Positions 8,212 to 17,228 are shown, counted from the stretch's first letter. The stretch is 64,000 bases of DNA from DASSUW01 sp963740605 (GCA_963740605.1 CAVUFC010000018.1:682001-746000); one strand, 5' to 3'. Numbers and translations: made by a program. The notes: a model not told the origin generated them from the letters alone.

Positions 8212-8577
8212 ATGGCACAGACCAAGCGCAAGCGCCGGACCAAGCATCGCGGCAACGCCGCAGGCGTCGTCGAGTCCCGCGGCCGCACCGGCCGCCGGCC
8301 GACCGCCGAAGAGCAGAAGAAGGAGCAGCGCCAGAGCGCGCGCGAGGCACGGCTCAACAAGCCGCCGACCTGGAACAGCGCGTTCCTCAAGGCCGGGCTG
8401 ATGGCCGGCCTACTGTTCGTGTTCACGCAGATCGGGCTGTTCGGCAGCAAGGCGCAGATCGGGCAGTCGATCGCGATCTGCCTGTTCGCGCTGCTGCTCT
8501 ACACGCCGATCGCGTACGCGACCGATCGGTTCGTGTACACGCGCGCGCAGAAGCGAAAGCAGCAAACCAAGGGCTGA
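8212..8577 (+). CDS. Small basic two-helix membrane protein
   Basis: 121 residues. Residues 1-50 are strongly basic and polar (MAQTKRKRRTKHRG, EEQKKEQRQSAREARL). Two hydrophobic helices follow (about 62-78 and 88-105: LKAGLMAGLLFVFTQIGLF and IAICLFALLLYTPIAYA), with a short basic tail. The layout suggests an inner-membrane protein with a nucleic-acid-like or lipid-contacting cytoplasmic N-tail. The stop overlaps the start of the MBL gene by one base (TGATG), so the two are translationally coupled. I do not recognise a named family. Confidence 0.75.
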   Translation: MAQTKRKRRTKHRGNAAGVVESRGRTGRRPTAEEQKKEQRQSAREARLNKPPTWNSAFLKAGLMAGLLFVFTQIGLFGSKAQIGQSIAICLFALLLYTPIAYATDRFVYTRAQKRKQQTKG

Positions 8578-9206
8578 TGGACGTCCGCTGCTTCACCGTC
8601 GGGCCGCTCCAGGAGAACTGCTGGATCGTCCGGCGCGAGGACAGCGATCGCGCGCTCGTCGTCGACCCGGGCGACGAGGCCGACCGTCTCATCACGGCCA
8701 TCGAGGGCCTGACGGTCGAGGCGATCCTGCTCACGCACACCCACTTCGACCACGTCGGCGCCGTCGCCGCGCTCGCGCGGCACACGAAGGCGCCCGTCTA
8801 TTGCCCCAAGCTCGAGGTCCCGGTCCTGCAGGACATCAACGCCTACCTGTTCCCGGGCTACGGGCCGTTCGAGTCGTGGGACCCGGAGGAGACCGTCGAG
8901 GGCGGCGAGCGGCTGTCGCTCGCGGGCTTCGACATCGACGTCCTGTTCACGCCCGGCCACAGCCCCGGCCACGTCTGTTACTCGATCGCCGAAGAGCACG
9001 TGCTGCTCGACGGCGACGTCCTGTTCCGCGGCTCGGTCGGCCGCTTCGACCTGCCCGGCGGCAACGGCGAGGTGCTGCTGGAGTCGATCGCGATGCTGCT
9101 CAACACGCTCCCCGACGAGACGCGCGTGCTGCCCGGCCACATGGGTGCGACCACGCTCGGCCACGAGCGCGAGAGCAATCCCTTCCTGCACCAGCTCGCG
9201 TCTTGA
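8577..9206 (+). CDS. Metallo-beta-lactamase fold hydrolase (glyoxalase II-like)
   Basis: 209 residues with the MBL metal motif THTHFDHVG, a downstream HSPGH (third His), LLDGDVLF (bridging Asp) and a C-terminal LPGHMG His. This is the small YcbL/GloB-type hydroxyacylglutathione hydrolase-like group, hydrolysing thioesters with two bound metals in the cytoplasm. The substrate is uncertain because actinobacteria usually lack glutathione. It sits directly before hisS-aspS, an arrangement also seen in other Gram-positive lineages. Its stop (TGA) overlaps the TTG start of hisS. Confidence 0.88.
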   Translation: MDVRCFTVGPLQENCWIVRREDSDRALVVDPGDEADRLITAIEGLTVEAILLTHTHFDHVGAVAALARHTKAPVYCPKLEVPVLQDINAYLFPGYGPFESWDPEETVEGGERLSLAGFDIDVLFTPGHSPGHVCYSIAEEHVLLDGDVLFRGSVGRFDLPGGNGEVLLESIAMLLNTLPDETRVLPGHMGATTLGHERESNPFLHQLAS

Positions 9207-10444
9207 GCGACCGGATCCAGGCACCGCGCGGCACGTTCGACGTGCTGCCCGACTCGGCGCAGGCCCGCGCGCACGTCGAGGCGACCGCCAAGCGCATCCT
9301 CGAACGCGCCGGCTACGCGCGCATCGAGACGCCGACGTTCGAGTCGACCGCGCTGTTCGCCCGCGGCGTGGGGGAGTCGACCGACGTCGTCCAGAAGGAG
9401 ATGTACACCTTCAACGAGGCTGACGGGGAGTCGTTCACGCTGCGTCCCGAGGGCACCGCGCCGGTCTGCCGCGCCTACCTCGAGCACGGGATGCACAAGC
9501 TCCCGCAGCCGGTCCGGCTGTGGTATCTGAGCACGTTCTTCCGCCGCGAGCGCCCGCAGCAGGGCCGCTACCGCCAGTTCTGGCAGGTCGGCGCGGAGGC
9601 GATCGGCTCCGACGACCCGGCCGTCGACGCCGAGTCGATCCTGCTGCTCGCCGAGATCCTCGAGGCCGTCAACACGCGCGAGCTGCGGCTGCGCCTCTCC
9701 AGCCTCGGGACGCCCGACACGCGCGCGGAGTACCGCGCCGAGCTGCAGCAGTACCTGCGCGACAACGAGGACCGGCTGTCCCAGGAGGTCCGCGACCGGA
9801 TCGAGCTCAACCCGTTGCGCGCGTTCGACGCCGACCACCCCGGGACCCGCGACGTGATGGCGAGCGCGCCGCTGCTGCTCGACCGCCTGCACGACGAAGA
9901 CCGCGAGCACTTCGAGAGCGTCAAGGAGCTGCTCGACGCGGCCGGGCTCGTCTACGAGGTCGATCCCACGCTCGTGCGCGGCCTGGACTACTACACGCGC
10001 ACCGTGTTCGAGTTCACGTCCGATGCGCTCGGCGCGCAGTCCGGCGTCGGCGGCGGCGGCCGCTATGACGGGCTGATCGAGCAGATCGGCGGCCTGCACA
10101 CCCCCGGCATGGGCTGGGCGTCCGGGGTGGAGCGCATCCTGCTCTCCTCGCCGGAGCCGCCGAAGGCCGCCACGCCCGTCGACCTGTTCGTCGCCTACGC
10201 CGGCCCGGACTTCCGCCGCGAGGCGTTCCGGCTCGCCGCCGACGCCCGCCGCGCCGGGCACGCGGCGCGGGTCGAGCTCGGCGGCCGCAGCCTCAAAGGC
10301 CAGCTCAAGCAGGCGGATCGCGCAGGCGCCCGATACGTTGCGATCCTCGGGGACGAGGGTACGGCACTGAGGGACATGGAAACGGGCGAGCAGCGCGACG
10401 TGGAGACGAGCACCGTGATGCACCACATCAGGCAGGCGCTTTGA
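9203..10444 (+). CDS. hisS: Histidyl-tRNA synthetase
   Basis: 413 residues from a TTG that overlaps the upstream stop (TTGA); the family N-terminus IQAPRGTFDVLP begins five codons later. Class II synthetase motifs: motif 2 STFFRRERPQQGRYRQFWQ, the histidine-specific loop VRGLDYYTRTVFEF, and motif 3 GMGWASGVERILL, followed by an anticodon-binding alpha/beta domain (about 325-413). It charges tRNA-His with histidine using ATP in the cytoplasm. Length is close to the E. coli enzyme (424). The frame extends upstream to 8801, but that part is a shadow of the MBL gene. Confidence 0.97.
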   Translation: MSDRIQAPRGTFDVLPDSAQARAHVEATAKRILERAGYARIETPTFESTALFARGVGESTDVVQKEMYTFNEADGESFTLRPEGTAPVCRAYLEHGMHKLPQPVRLWYLSTFFRRERPQQGRYRQFWQVGAEAIGSDDPAVDAESILLLAEILEAVNTRELRLRLSSLGTPDTRAEYRAELQQYLRDNEDRLSQEVRDRIELNPLRAFDADHPGTRDVMASAPLLLDRLHDEDREHFESVKELLDAAGLVYEVDPTLVRGLDYYTRTVFEFTSDALGAQSGVGGGGRYDGLIEQIGGLHTPGMGWASGVERILLSSPEPPKAATPVDLFVAYAGPDFRREAFRLAADARRAGHAARVELGGRSLKGQLKQADRAGARYVAILGDEGTALRDMETGEQRDVETSTVMHHIRQAL

Positions 10445-12216
10445 GGCCGCCGCGGCCCAACCCCTACCGCGACGCCTGGGCGGGCGAGCTCGACAGCTCC
10501 CGCGCGGGTGAGACCGTCCGTGTGGCCGGCTGGGTCCAGCGCCGGCGCGATCTCGGCGGCCTGGTCTTCATCGACCTTCGCGACCGCTCGGGGATCCTGC
10601 AGGTCGTCTTCCACCCGGAGGACTCGCCGGAGGCGCATGACCTCGCCCAGCGGCTGCGCTCCGAGCACGTGATCACCGTCGCGGGCGAGGTCGTCAAGCG
10701 CGAGGAAGGCACGGTCAACCCGAAGATCCCGACGGGGGAGATCGAGCTGTCGGCGCGCGACGTCGAGCGCCTCGCGGAGTCCGAGACGCCGCCGTTCCCG
10801 CTCGACGACGACAGCGGGGTCGACGAGGCGATCCGGCTGCGCTACCGCATGCTCGACCTGCGACGCGAGCCGATGCGCGACGCGATCACCGTCCGCCACA
10901 CGATCACGCGGGCGATGCGCGACTACCTCAACGCGCACGACTTCCTCGACATCGAGACGCCGGACCTCACGCGCTCGACGCCCGAGGGCGCGCGCGACTT
11001 CCTCGTCCCCGCCCGCAGCAACCCGGGCTCCTTCTACGCGCTCCCACAGTCCCCGCAGCTGTTCAAGCAGATGCTGATGATGTCCGGCTTCGAGCGCTAC
11101 TACCAGATCGCCCGCTGCTTCCGGGACGAGGCGCTGCGCGCCGACCGCCAGCCGGAGTTCACCCAGCTCGACCTCGAGATGGCCTTCGTCCAGGAGGACG
11201 ACGTGCTCGGCGTGATCGAGGGGATGCTCCAGCGCGTCTTCGAGGAGACCGGCTTCGAGGCCCCGCCGCCACCGTGGCCGCGGATGGGCTACGACGAGGC
11301 GATCGCCCGCTTCGGCACCGACCGCCCGGACACCCGCTTCGGGCTGGAGATCCAGGATCTCGGCGACGCCGTCGCCGGCAGCGAGTTCAAGGTCTTCTCG
11401 GGCACGCTCGAGCACGGCGGCGTCGTCCGCGGTCTCAATGCGGGCGCGCGTGAGGTGCCCCGCTCCGAGCTGGACGCGCTCACCGAGATCGTCAAGCGCT
11501 TCGGCGCCGGCGGCCTCGTCTGGGCGTTCGTGCAGGACGACGGCAGCTGGCGCTCGCCGGTCGCCAAGTTCCTGTCCGACGACGAGCGCGCCGCGATCGG
11601 CCGCCTGCTAAGCGCCCAGCCCGGCGACCTGCTCCTGATCGTCGCCGACAAGCTCACGGTCGCCGCGACCGCGCTCGGCGAGCTGCGGCTGGAGCTCGCG
11701 CGCCGCTTCGACCTCGTTCCCGCCGGCCGCCACGACCTGGTCTGGGTCATGGACTTCCCGATGTTCGAGTGGAACGAGGACGAGGGGCGCTGGGACGCGC
11801 TGCACCATCCGTTCACCGCGCCGGTCGGCTCGTTCGACGATCCGGGGGCACTGCGCAGCCGCGGCTACGACGTGGTCCTCGACGGCTCGGAGATCGGCGG
11901 CGGGTCGATCCGTATCAACCGCCCTGACGTCCAGCAGCAGGTCTTCACCGCGCTCGGGATCTCCGAGGAGGAGGCCGAGGCGCGCTTCGGGTTCCTGCTG
12001 GAAGCGCTGCGGTTCGGCGCCCCGCCGCACGGGGGTCTCGCGCTCGGCCTGGACCGGATCGCGATGCTGATCGCCGGGCGCGACTCGATCCGCGACGTCA
12101 TCGCCTTCCCCAAGACCGCGAGCGGGTCGGATCTGCTCACCGGGGCGCCGAGCACGGTGGACAACGCACAGCTCGCCGAGCTCGGAATCAAGGTCACCGC
12201 GCCGCCCGCGGGCTAG
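10441..12216 (+). CDS. aspS: Aspartyl-tRNA synthetase
   Basis: 591 residues, TTG start again overlapping the hisS stop (TTGA). Domains: OB-fold anticodon domain (VAGWVQRRRDLGGLVFIDLR), class II core with motif 2 ARCFRDEALRADRQPEFTQ, the bacterial GAD insertion (about 290-420), and motif 3 GGLALGLDRIAML. The Leu-Gly in RRDLGGL resembles the discriminating bacterial type rather than the His-Gly of non-discriminating enzymes; this is a weak indication that Asn-tRNA is not misacylated. It forms Asp-tRNA in the cytoplasm. Operonic with hisS. Confidence 0.97.
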   Translation: MRPPRPNPYRDAWAGELDSSRAGETVRVAGWVQRRRDLGGLVFIDLRDRSGILQVVFHPEDSPEAHDLAQRLRSEHVITVAGEVVKREEGTVNPKIPTGEIELSARDVERLAESETPPFPLDDDSGVDEAIRLRYRMLDLRREPMRDAITVRHTITRAMRDYLNAHDFLDIETPDLTRSTPEGARDFLVPARSNPGSFYALPQSPQLFKQMLMMSGFERYYQIARCFRDEALRADRQPEFTQLDLEMAFVQEDDVLGVIEGMLQRVFEETGFEAPPPPWPRMGYDEAIARFGTDRPDTRFGLEIQDLGDAVAGSEFKVFSGTLEHGGVVRGLNAGAREVPRSELDALTEIVKRFGAGGLVWAFVQDDGSWRSPVAKFLSDDERAAIGRLLSAQPGDLLLIVADKLTVAATALGELRLELARRFDLVPAGRHDLVWVMDFPMFEWNEDEGRWDALHHPFTAPVGSFDDPGALRSRGYDVVLDGSEIGGGSIRINRPDVQQQVFTALGISEEEAEARFGFLLEALRFGAPPHGGLALGLDRIAMLIAGRDSIRDVIAFPKTASGSDLLTGAPSTVDNAQLAELGIKVTAPPAG

Positions 12217-12271
12217 GGGATAGACCCCAAGAGATCTCAACCTTCGCGCCCGACGTGCCGATACGCCGTGC

Positions 12272-13321
12272 GTGAGCCAGATCTCCCCGCCGATTCGAAT
12301 CGTTCTCGTGTGCGCCATTGGTTTCCTCGGCGCCTACATGCTGTTCCTCCGTCCCAAGACGGAGGTCACGCCGCCGGCTGATCCGGCTCCGAACGTCCAG
12401 ACCAGCGCACCTGCCGTGAGCCAGCCCGGCAAGGTCGCGGAGGCCGCCCAAGGCGCCGTCGCGGCGGCCAACGGGCAGCTCCAGTCGCAGGAGAGCGTCG
12501 ACGGCGTCGACGCTGAGGAGTCCGCCTCGGGCACCTCGACCACCACGAAGACCACCGACCCGGCCGCGCCCGCTGTCGCCGCCGCCACGTCGGCCGACCT
12601 TGCGGGCCTGCCGAAGCCGGTCGCCAAGGCGATCCGCAAGCACCAGGTCCTCGTCCTGCTCTTCTGGAACGGCAAGTCGGCCGACGACAAGGCCGTCCAT
12701 GCCGCGCTGAAGAAGGTCGACCGCTGGGACGGCCGCGTGTCGGTCCAGACCGCGTCGATCAGAAAGATCTCCCGGTACGGCCGTATCGCTCGCGGCGTCG
12801 ACGTCGAGCAGTCGCCGACCGTCGTCGTCGCCGACACGGAGCTGCGCGCGGATACGCTCGTCGGCTACGTCGACACGACGACGATCGACCAGTCGGTCGT
12901 GGACGCGCTGCGCAACTCGACGGGCCTGTTCACGGACGCCTACCTCAAGTCGGTCGACAAGGTCTGTGTGCAGAACTCGAACCGCATGAACGCGATCCCG
13001 AACTACTACCCGCGCGGCAACGTCAAGAAGCTCGACACGCGCCTGAGCACCTACGACCGCGCGTACCAGGACTTCATCGCGAGCTTCGGGTCCGTCAAGG
13101 CCCCGAAGAAGTGGAAGGCGTTCAAGACCGCGGCCGCGAAGGACCTGGCTGCCGGCGAGCTCGTGGTCGCGCAGTACGCGGCCAAGATCAAGCCGTCGAC
13201 GAGCTTCGCCGACGCCCTCGCCGCCGAGGGGACGTTCCAGACGGCGATCGCGCCGATCAGCAAGCGGCTCAACAAGAAGTTCGACGGCCAGGGCCTGTTC
13301 CGCTGCGGCTCGGCCTTCTAG
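12272..13321 (+). CDS. Membrane-anchored thioredoxin-fold protein without CxxC
   Basis: 349 residues, GTG start. A single N-terminal helix (IRIVLVCAIGFLGAYMLFL, about 8-26) is followed by a Pro/Ala/Ser/Thr linker to about residue 110. A thioredoxin-like domain (about 120-215: HQVLVLLFWNGKSADDKAV, then VEQSPTVVVAD with the cis-Pro position) comes next, then a helical C-terminal domain with two Cys (VCVQNSN and FRCGSAF). The place of the redox CxxC is NGKS, so it cannot act as a classical thiol oxidoreductase. A binding or chaperone role outside the membrane is possible. Function unknown. Confidence 0.7.
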   Translation: MSQISPPIRIVLVCAIGFLGAYMLFLRPKTEVTPPADPAPNVQTSAPAVSQPGKVAEAAQGAVAAANGQLQSQESVDGVDAEESASGTSTTTKTTDPAAPAVAAATSADLAGLPKPVAKAIRKHQVLVLLFWNGKSADDKAVHAALKKVDRWDGRVSVQTASIRKISRYGRIARGVDVEQSPTVVVADTELRADTLVGYVDTTTIDQSVVDALRNSTGLFTDAYLKSVDKVCVQNSNRMNAIPNYYPRGNVKKLDTRLSTYDRAYQDFIASFGSVKAPKKWKAFKTAAAKDLAAGELVVAQYAAKIKPSTSFADALAAEGTFQTAIAPISKRLNKKFDGQGLFRCGSAF

Positions 13322-13332
13322 ACCGCCGCACC

Positions 13333-13338
13333 TAGACT
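13333..13338 (+). promoter_or_regulatory. TAnnnT hexamer before mnmA (TAGACT)
   Basis: Ends 8 nt before the GTG at 13347 with no ribosome site between. The surrounding GCACCTAGACT is identical to the block before alaS (27385-27395), which supports a real promoter element and a leaderless mRNA. Confidence 0.45.
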
Positions 13339-13346
13339 CATCGCTC

Positions 13347-14762
13347 GTGGAGGCCCTCCGCGAGCACCTCGAGCATCCCGCCGGGCGTGGCAAGCGCCCG
13401 GCGGACGCATTTGACGGCACGGCCGGCGGCGCCGCCTGCGGTGACCTGATCCGGATCTCGCTCGCCGTCTCCGGTGAGTGGGTGACCGCCGCGGGCTTCG
13501 ACGCCTCGGGCTGCGGGACGATGACCGCGGCCGGCTCGGCGGTGGTGACGCTCGTGTCCGGTGCACACGTGCTCGACGCGGCACGGGTCGGCGCGCACGC
13601 GATCTCCGAAGAGCTCGGCGGGCTGTCGCCGGGCAAGTTCCACGCCGCCGACCTGGCGGCCGATGCGCTGCACCGCGCGCTTGGCGTGGCGGTGCGGACG
13701 CGCGCTTCGGTGGCTCGCTCGGGGCGCACGCTCGTGGCGATGAGCGGCGGGGTGGACTCCGCGGTCGCGGCACTGCTGGTCGGCGATGACGCCGCCGCGG
13801 TGACGCTCGAGCTGTGGGCCGACTCGGAGAACGACGCCGAGGCATCGTGCTGCTCGGCGCACGCGGTCCGGATCGCCCGGTCGGTCGCGCACGGGATGGG
13901 CATGCCGCACTTCACGCTCGACCTGCGGGCGGAGTTCCGCGCCGGCGTCGTCGATCCGTTCCTGGCCTCGTACGCGAGCGGCGAGACGCCGAACCCATGC
14001 GTGCGCTGCAACGGGCACGTGCGCCTCGACGCGATGCTCGAGTTCGCGGACCGCATCGGCGCCGCCACGCTCGCCACCGGGCACTACGCACGGGTCACCG
14101 AGGACGGGCTGCTCCGGGCGGCGGCCGACCCGGCCAAGGACCAGACGTACATGCTCGCCGCGGTGACGCCCGCGACGCTGGCGCGGCTGCGTTTTCCGCT
14201 CGGAGACCTGACCAAGCCGCAGGTGCGCGAGCTGGCCGCCGACGCCGGGCTGCCCGTCGCGTCAAAGGCCGAGTCGCAGGATCTGTGCTTCCTCGCCGGC
14301 ACCGGCAAGGCGGCGTTCCTGGCCCGGCACGCGGGCCTTCCTGACCGGGCGGGCGACATCGTCGACGGCTCCGGCGCGGTCGTCGGTCGGCACCCGGGCC
14401 ATCACCACTTCACGGTCGGCCAGCGGCGCGGGCTACGCGTGGCCGCTCCCGAGCCGATGTACGTGCTCGGCACCGACTCGCGCGCCAACCGCGTGGTCGT
14501 CGGTCCGCGCGCCGAGCTCGCCACCCAGGCGGTCGCCGTGCGCGGCGCGCGGCTGCACCGTTCCGGCGCCGAGGTCGACGCCGTCAAGTTGCGCTACCGC
14601 TCCAAGCCGGTCGCATGCCGCGTCGCCGGCGACGTCTCGCCCGGCCACCATCGCCGCCTGCAGCTCGAGCTCGCCGATCCGGTCGACGGCGCCGCTCCCG
14701 GCCAGACCGCCTGCCTGCTTCGCGGCGATGTCGTGGTCGGATGGGGCACGATCACGGCATGA
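13347..14762 (+). CDS. mnmA: IscU-like scaffold domain fused to MnmA tRNA 2-thiouridylase
   Basis: 471 residues, GTG start. Residues 1-115 look like IscU/NifU-N: AACGDLIRISL (Cys31), ASGCGTMTAA (Cys56) and KFHAADLAADAL, where His99 is kept but the third scaffold Cys is Ala. From about 125 it is MnmA: PP-loop SGGVDS (133-138), CCS (168-170), NPCVRCN with Cys218 and Cys221, QDLCFLAG with Cys314, then the central HFTVGQRRG domain and C-terminal barrel. MnmA activates U34 of tRNA Lys/Glu/Gln with ATP and inserts sulfur. The N-domain may deliver sulfur or an Fe-S cluster; that part is inference. Its stop overlaps the next start (ATGA). Confidence 0.9.
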   Translation: MEALREHLEHPAGRGKRPADAFDGTAGGAACGDLIRISLAVSGEWVTAAGFDASGCGTMTAAGSAVVTLVSGAHVLDAARVGAHAISEELGGLSPGKFHAADLAADALHRALGVAVRTRASVARSGRTLVAMSGGVDSAVAALLVGDDAAAVTLELWADSENDAEASCCSAHAVRIARSVAHGMGMPHFTLDLRAEFRAGVVDPFLASYASGETPNPCVRCNGHVRLDAMLEFADRIGAATLATGHYARVTEDGLLRAAADPAKDQTYMLAAVTPATLARLRFPLGDLTKPQVRELAADAGLPVASKAESQDLCFLAGTGKAAFLARHAGLPDRAGDIVDGSGAVVGRHPGHHHFTVGQRRGLRVAAPEPMYVLGTDSRANRVVVGPRAELATQAVAVRGARLHRSGAEVDAVKLRYRSKPVACRVAGDVSPGHHRRLQLELADPVDGAAPGQTACLLRGDVVVGWGTITA

Positions 14763-15541
14763 GCTACGCGCAGATCGGCCCGCTGAACCTGTACTACGAG
14801 GTCCATGGCGAAGGCGAGCCGCTGATCCTGCTGCACGGCGCCTACATGACCGCCGACATGATGGCCCCGCTGACGGTCGGCCTCGCGGCGGGGCGCCGGG
14901 TGATCGTCCCCGAGCTGGAGGGGCACGGGCGCACGGCGCTCACCGACCGCCCGCTCTCGTACCAGCAGATGGGCGACGACGTGGCGGGCCTGGCGGCCGA
15001 GCTGGGGCTCGACCGGGTCGACGTCGTCGGCTACAGCATGGGCGGCGGCGCGGCGCTGCAGACGGCGATCCGGCACCCCCAGCTCGTGCGCAAGCTCGTG
15101 GTCGCGTCGGCCTCGTTCCGCTTCGACGGCATGCCCGCCGTCGCGCGCGAGATGTTCCCGACGATCACGCCCGAGATGTTCGCGGGGTCGCCGATGGAGG
15201 AGGCCTACCAGCAGCTGGCGCCGAACCCCGGCGACTTCCCGAAGCTGGTCGAGAAGCTCACGGCCCTCGACTCGACGGATTTCGCCTGGCCGGATGAGGA
15301 CGTCCGCGGGATTCCCGCCCCGATGCTGATCGTGCTCGGGGATTCCGACGGGGTCACGCTCGATCACGCCGTGGAGATGTTCAAGCTGCGCGGTGGCGGC
15401 GTGATGGCCGACCTCCAGGGCCTGCCGGAGTCACAGCTCGCGGTGCTCCCCGGCACCTCGCACTTCATCCCGCCCGGGTCGGGGCTGCTCGATCGCAGCG
15501 AGTGGCTGCTGCCGATGATCGAGACGTTCCTGGCGCGCTAA
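14759..15541 (+). CDS. Alpha/beta hydrolase
   Basis: 260 residues; the ATG overlaps the mnmA stop. Typical order: oxyanion HGAYMT, nucleophile elbow GYSMGGGAA (Ser), catalytic Asp in VLGDSDGV and His in LPGTSHFIPP. It belongs to the small soluble esterase or hydrolase type with a short cap. The natural substrate cannot be told from sequence. It converges on exonuclease III, the two stops overlapping by four bases. The frame continues upstream to 14615, but that segment is Arg/Pro-rich shadow of mnmA. Confidence 0.87.
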   Translation: MSYAQIGPLNLYYEVHGEGEPLILLHGAYMTADMMAPLTVGLAAGRRVIVPELEGHGRTALTDRPLSYQQMGDDVAGLAAELGLDRVDVVGYSMGGGAALQTAIRHPQLVRKLVVASASFRFDGMPAVAREMFPTITPEMFAGSPMEEAYQQLAPNPGDFPKLVEKLTALDSTDFAWPDEDVRGIPAPMLIVLGDSDGVTLDHAVEMFKLRGGGVMADLQGLPESQLAVLPGTSHFIPPGSGLLDRSEWLLPMIETFLAR

Positions 15542-16401
15542 GGCGCCTGCGGCAGCTTCTTCGCCCCGCGCTTGGTCACCGGCGCGGACGGCGGCGGCAC
15601 GACCGGGCCGATGTCCCCGTCCGGCGCCTCGTCGAGGTCGACGATCACCGGAGCGTGGTCGCTCGGCCCCTTGCCCTTGCGCGCCTGCCGGTCGATCCAG
15701 GCGGCCTGGACGCGGTCGGCGACCGGCCCGCTCGCCAGCACCAGGTCGATGCGCATGCCGAGGTCCTGGTGGAACATGCCCGCCCGGTAGTCCCAGTACG
15801 TGAACACGCGCTCGTTCGGCCAGCGGTCGCGGACGACGTCGTGGAGGCCGAGCTCCTGCAGGCTCGCGAGCGCTTCGCGTTCCGGCGGCGTGACGTGGGT
15901 CTGGCCGATGTAGGCGTCCGGGTCGAAGACGTCGTCGTCGGTGGGGGCGATGTTCATGTCGCCGGTGACGATCGCGGCGTCGGGGCCGGCGGCGACCATC
16001 TCCTTAAGTGACGTGAGCCAGGCGAGCTTGTACTGGTAGTGCTCGGAGTCGGGCTCGCGGCCGTTCGGCACGTACACGGAGGTGATCCGGATGCCGCCGC
16101 AGGTGGCGGTCACCGCACGCGCCTCGGGGTGCGGGAAGCCGGGCGCGCCGGGGATGCCCAGGACGACGTCCGCGAGTCCTTGCCGGCTGAGGATCGCCAC
16201 GCCGTTCCAGGCCGGCTCCCCGTGCAGCGCGACCTCGTAGCCGCGGTCCGTCAGCCCTGCGCCGAGCAGCTCGGTGAACGCGTCGTCGGCGAGCTTGGTC
16301 TCCTGCAGGCAGACGACATCGGGCTGCCGCTCGTCCAGCCAGGGCAGGAATCGCGGTAGCCGCTGCTTGATCGAGTTGACGTTCCAGGTCGTGACGCGCA
16401 C
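15538..16401 (-). CDS. xthA: Exodeoxyribonuclease III
   Basis: 287 residues of the exonuclease III/AP endonuclease family: TTWNVNSIKQRL, CLQETKL (metal Glu), SVYVPNGRE, GDMNIAPTDDD and the terminal SDHAPVIVDL. It removes 3' blocks and cleaves at abasic sites in base-excision repair in the cytoplasm, with Mg2+. The C-terminus carries a short extra tail (about 25 residues, ending KRGAKKLPQAP) beyond the usual end. Transcribed alone, 15 bases after the DUF2807 lipoprotein gene on the same strand, so the two may share a message. Confidence 0.93.
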   Translation of the reverse strand: MRVTTWNVNSIKQRLPRFLPWLDERQPDVVCLQETKLADDAFTELLGAGLTDRGYEVALHGEPAWNGVAILSRQGLADVVLGIPGAPGFPHPEARAVTATCGGIRITSVYVPNGREPDSEHYQYKLAWLTSLKEMVAAGPDAAIVTGDMNIAPTDDDVFDPDAYIGQTHVTPPEREALASLQELGLHDVVRDRWPNERVFTYWDYRAGMFHQDLGMRIDLVLASGPVADRVQAAWIDRQARKGKGPSDHAPVIVDLDEAPDGDIGPVVPPPSAPVTKRGAKKLPQAP

Positions 16402-16416
16402 GACCTCTCACGGTAT

Positions 16417-17067
16417 CTACTCCACGTGGTGGAGCCCGCCCGACCCGTCGACGTGCTGGGTGAGCTCCGGGGAGCCGTGGTAGTGGACGTCACCCGAGCC
16501 GTCGACCTCGACCGTGAGGCGGTCGTCGGCGCGCACATCGGCGTCGCCTGAGCCACTCACGGCGACGGTGGCCGCGTGCGTGTTCAGGTCCGCGAGATCG
16601 GCGTCGCCCGAGCCGTTGAGCGACACGCGGAGTGTCTCCGCCGCCCCGGCGAGCGCGATGTCGGCCGAGCCGTCGGACCTGACTTCGAACGCGCGGGCCT
16701 TGATGCCATCGGCGTCGATGTCGCCGGATCCGGACGCCTCGATGCCGGCCAGCCTCGGCACCGACGCATCGACGACGACGTCGTTGCCGCCCCAGCCGTG
16801 ATGGTCGAACGCGATTTCGAGCGTGCCGTTGTGCACCTCGGTCCGGACGTCGTTGATCACCTTCTCGCCGGCCCACACCTTGACCTGCTGCTTCTCGCCG
16901 ACGTGGAGCCGTACGTCGACAGAGCCGCGATTGTCGATCTGCGTGAAGGCGGCGACGTCGCGGGTCTGCGTGGTGCGCGGACCGTCGTCGGCGAAGCCGC
17001 AACCGGCGATTGCGAATGCAGCGAGGGCGCCGGCGAAGAGGAGGAGGAGCGCGCGTGGGGAGGCCAT
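16417..17067 (-). CDS. Lipoprotein with DUF2807 (GIN) beta-helix head domain
   Basis: 216 residues from the ATG at 17067; an upstream GTG at 17103 would put 12 polar residues before the signal peptide. Signal sequence ALLLLFAGALAAFAIAGC ends in a lipobox (AIAGC), so the mature protein is a membrane-anchored lipoprotein. The rest is a DUF2807/GIN domain with regular SGSGD repeats (GIEASGSGDIDADGI, LNGSGDADL, VSGSGDADV, VDGSGDVHY) that form a right-handed beta-helix. The family is widespread, often near envelope-stress regulators, and of unknown precise function. Confidence 0.85.
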   Translation of the reverse strand: MASPRALLLLFAGALAAFAIAGCGFADDGPRTTQTRDVAAFTQIDNRGSVDVRLHVGEKQQVKVWAGEKVINDVRTEVHNGTLEIAFDHHGWGGNDVVVDASVPRLAGIEASGSGDIDADGIKARAFEVRSDGSADIALAGAAETLRVSLNGSGDADLADLNTHAATVAVSGSGDADVRADDRLTVEVDGSGDVHYHGSPELTQHVDGSGGLHHVE

Positions 17068-17228
17068 GACCCCATGGTCGGCGCGCTGCCGCTCACCGAC
17101 CATCGAGGCTCCCTGCAGGGCTTTCTGAGGCTGTCCTCAGCTCACGGTTGCGATACCAGCCGACTGGCTGGTGGCCCACACGCCGCGCGGGTAGTCCATG
17201 GAGTGACCAGACAAGGAGAGAAGGCCCC

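Noticed and set aside
7041..8450. 469-codon minus-strand open frame opposite the formiminotransferase-like gene
   Set aside because: Antisense shadow; the plus strand carries the family signatures.
12194..14077. 627-codon minus-strand open frame opposite the thioredoxin-fold and mnmA genes
   Set aside because: Shadow of plus-strand genes with clear family motifs; composition is Arg/Ser/Ala-rich with no recognisable domain.
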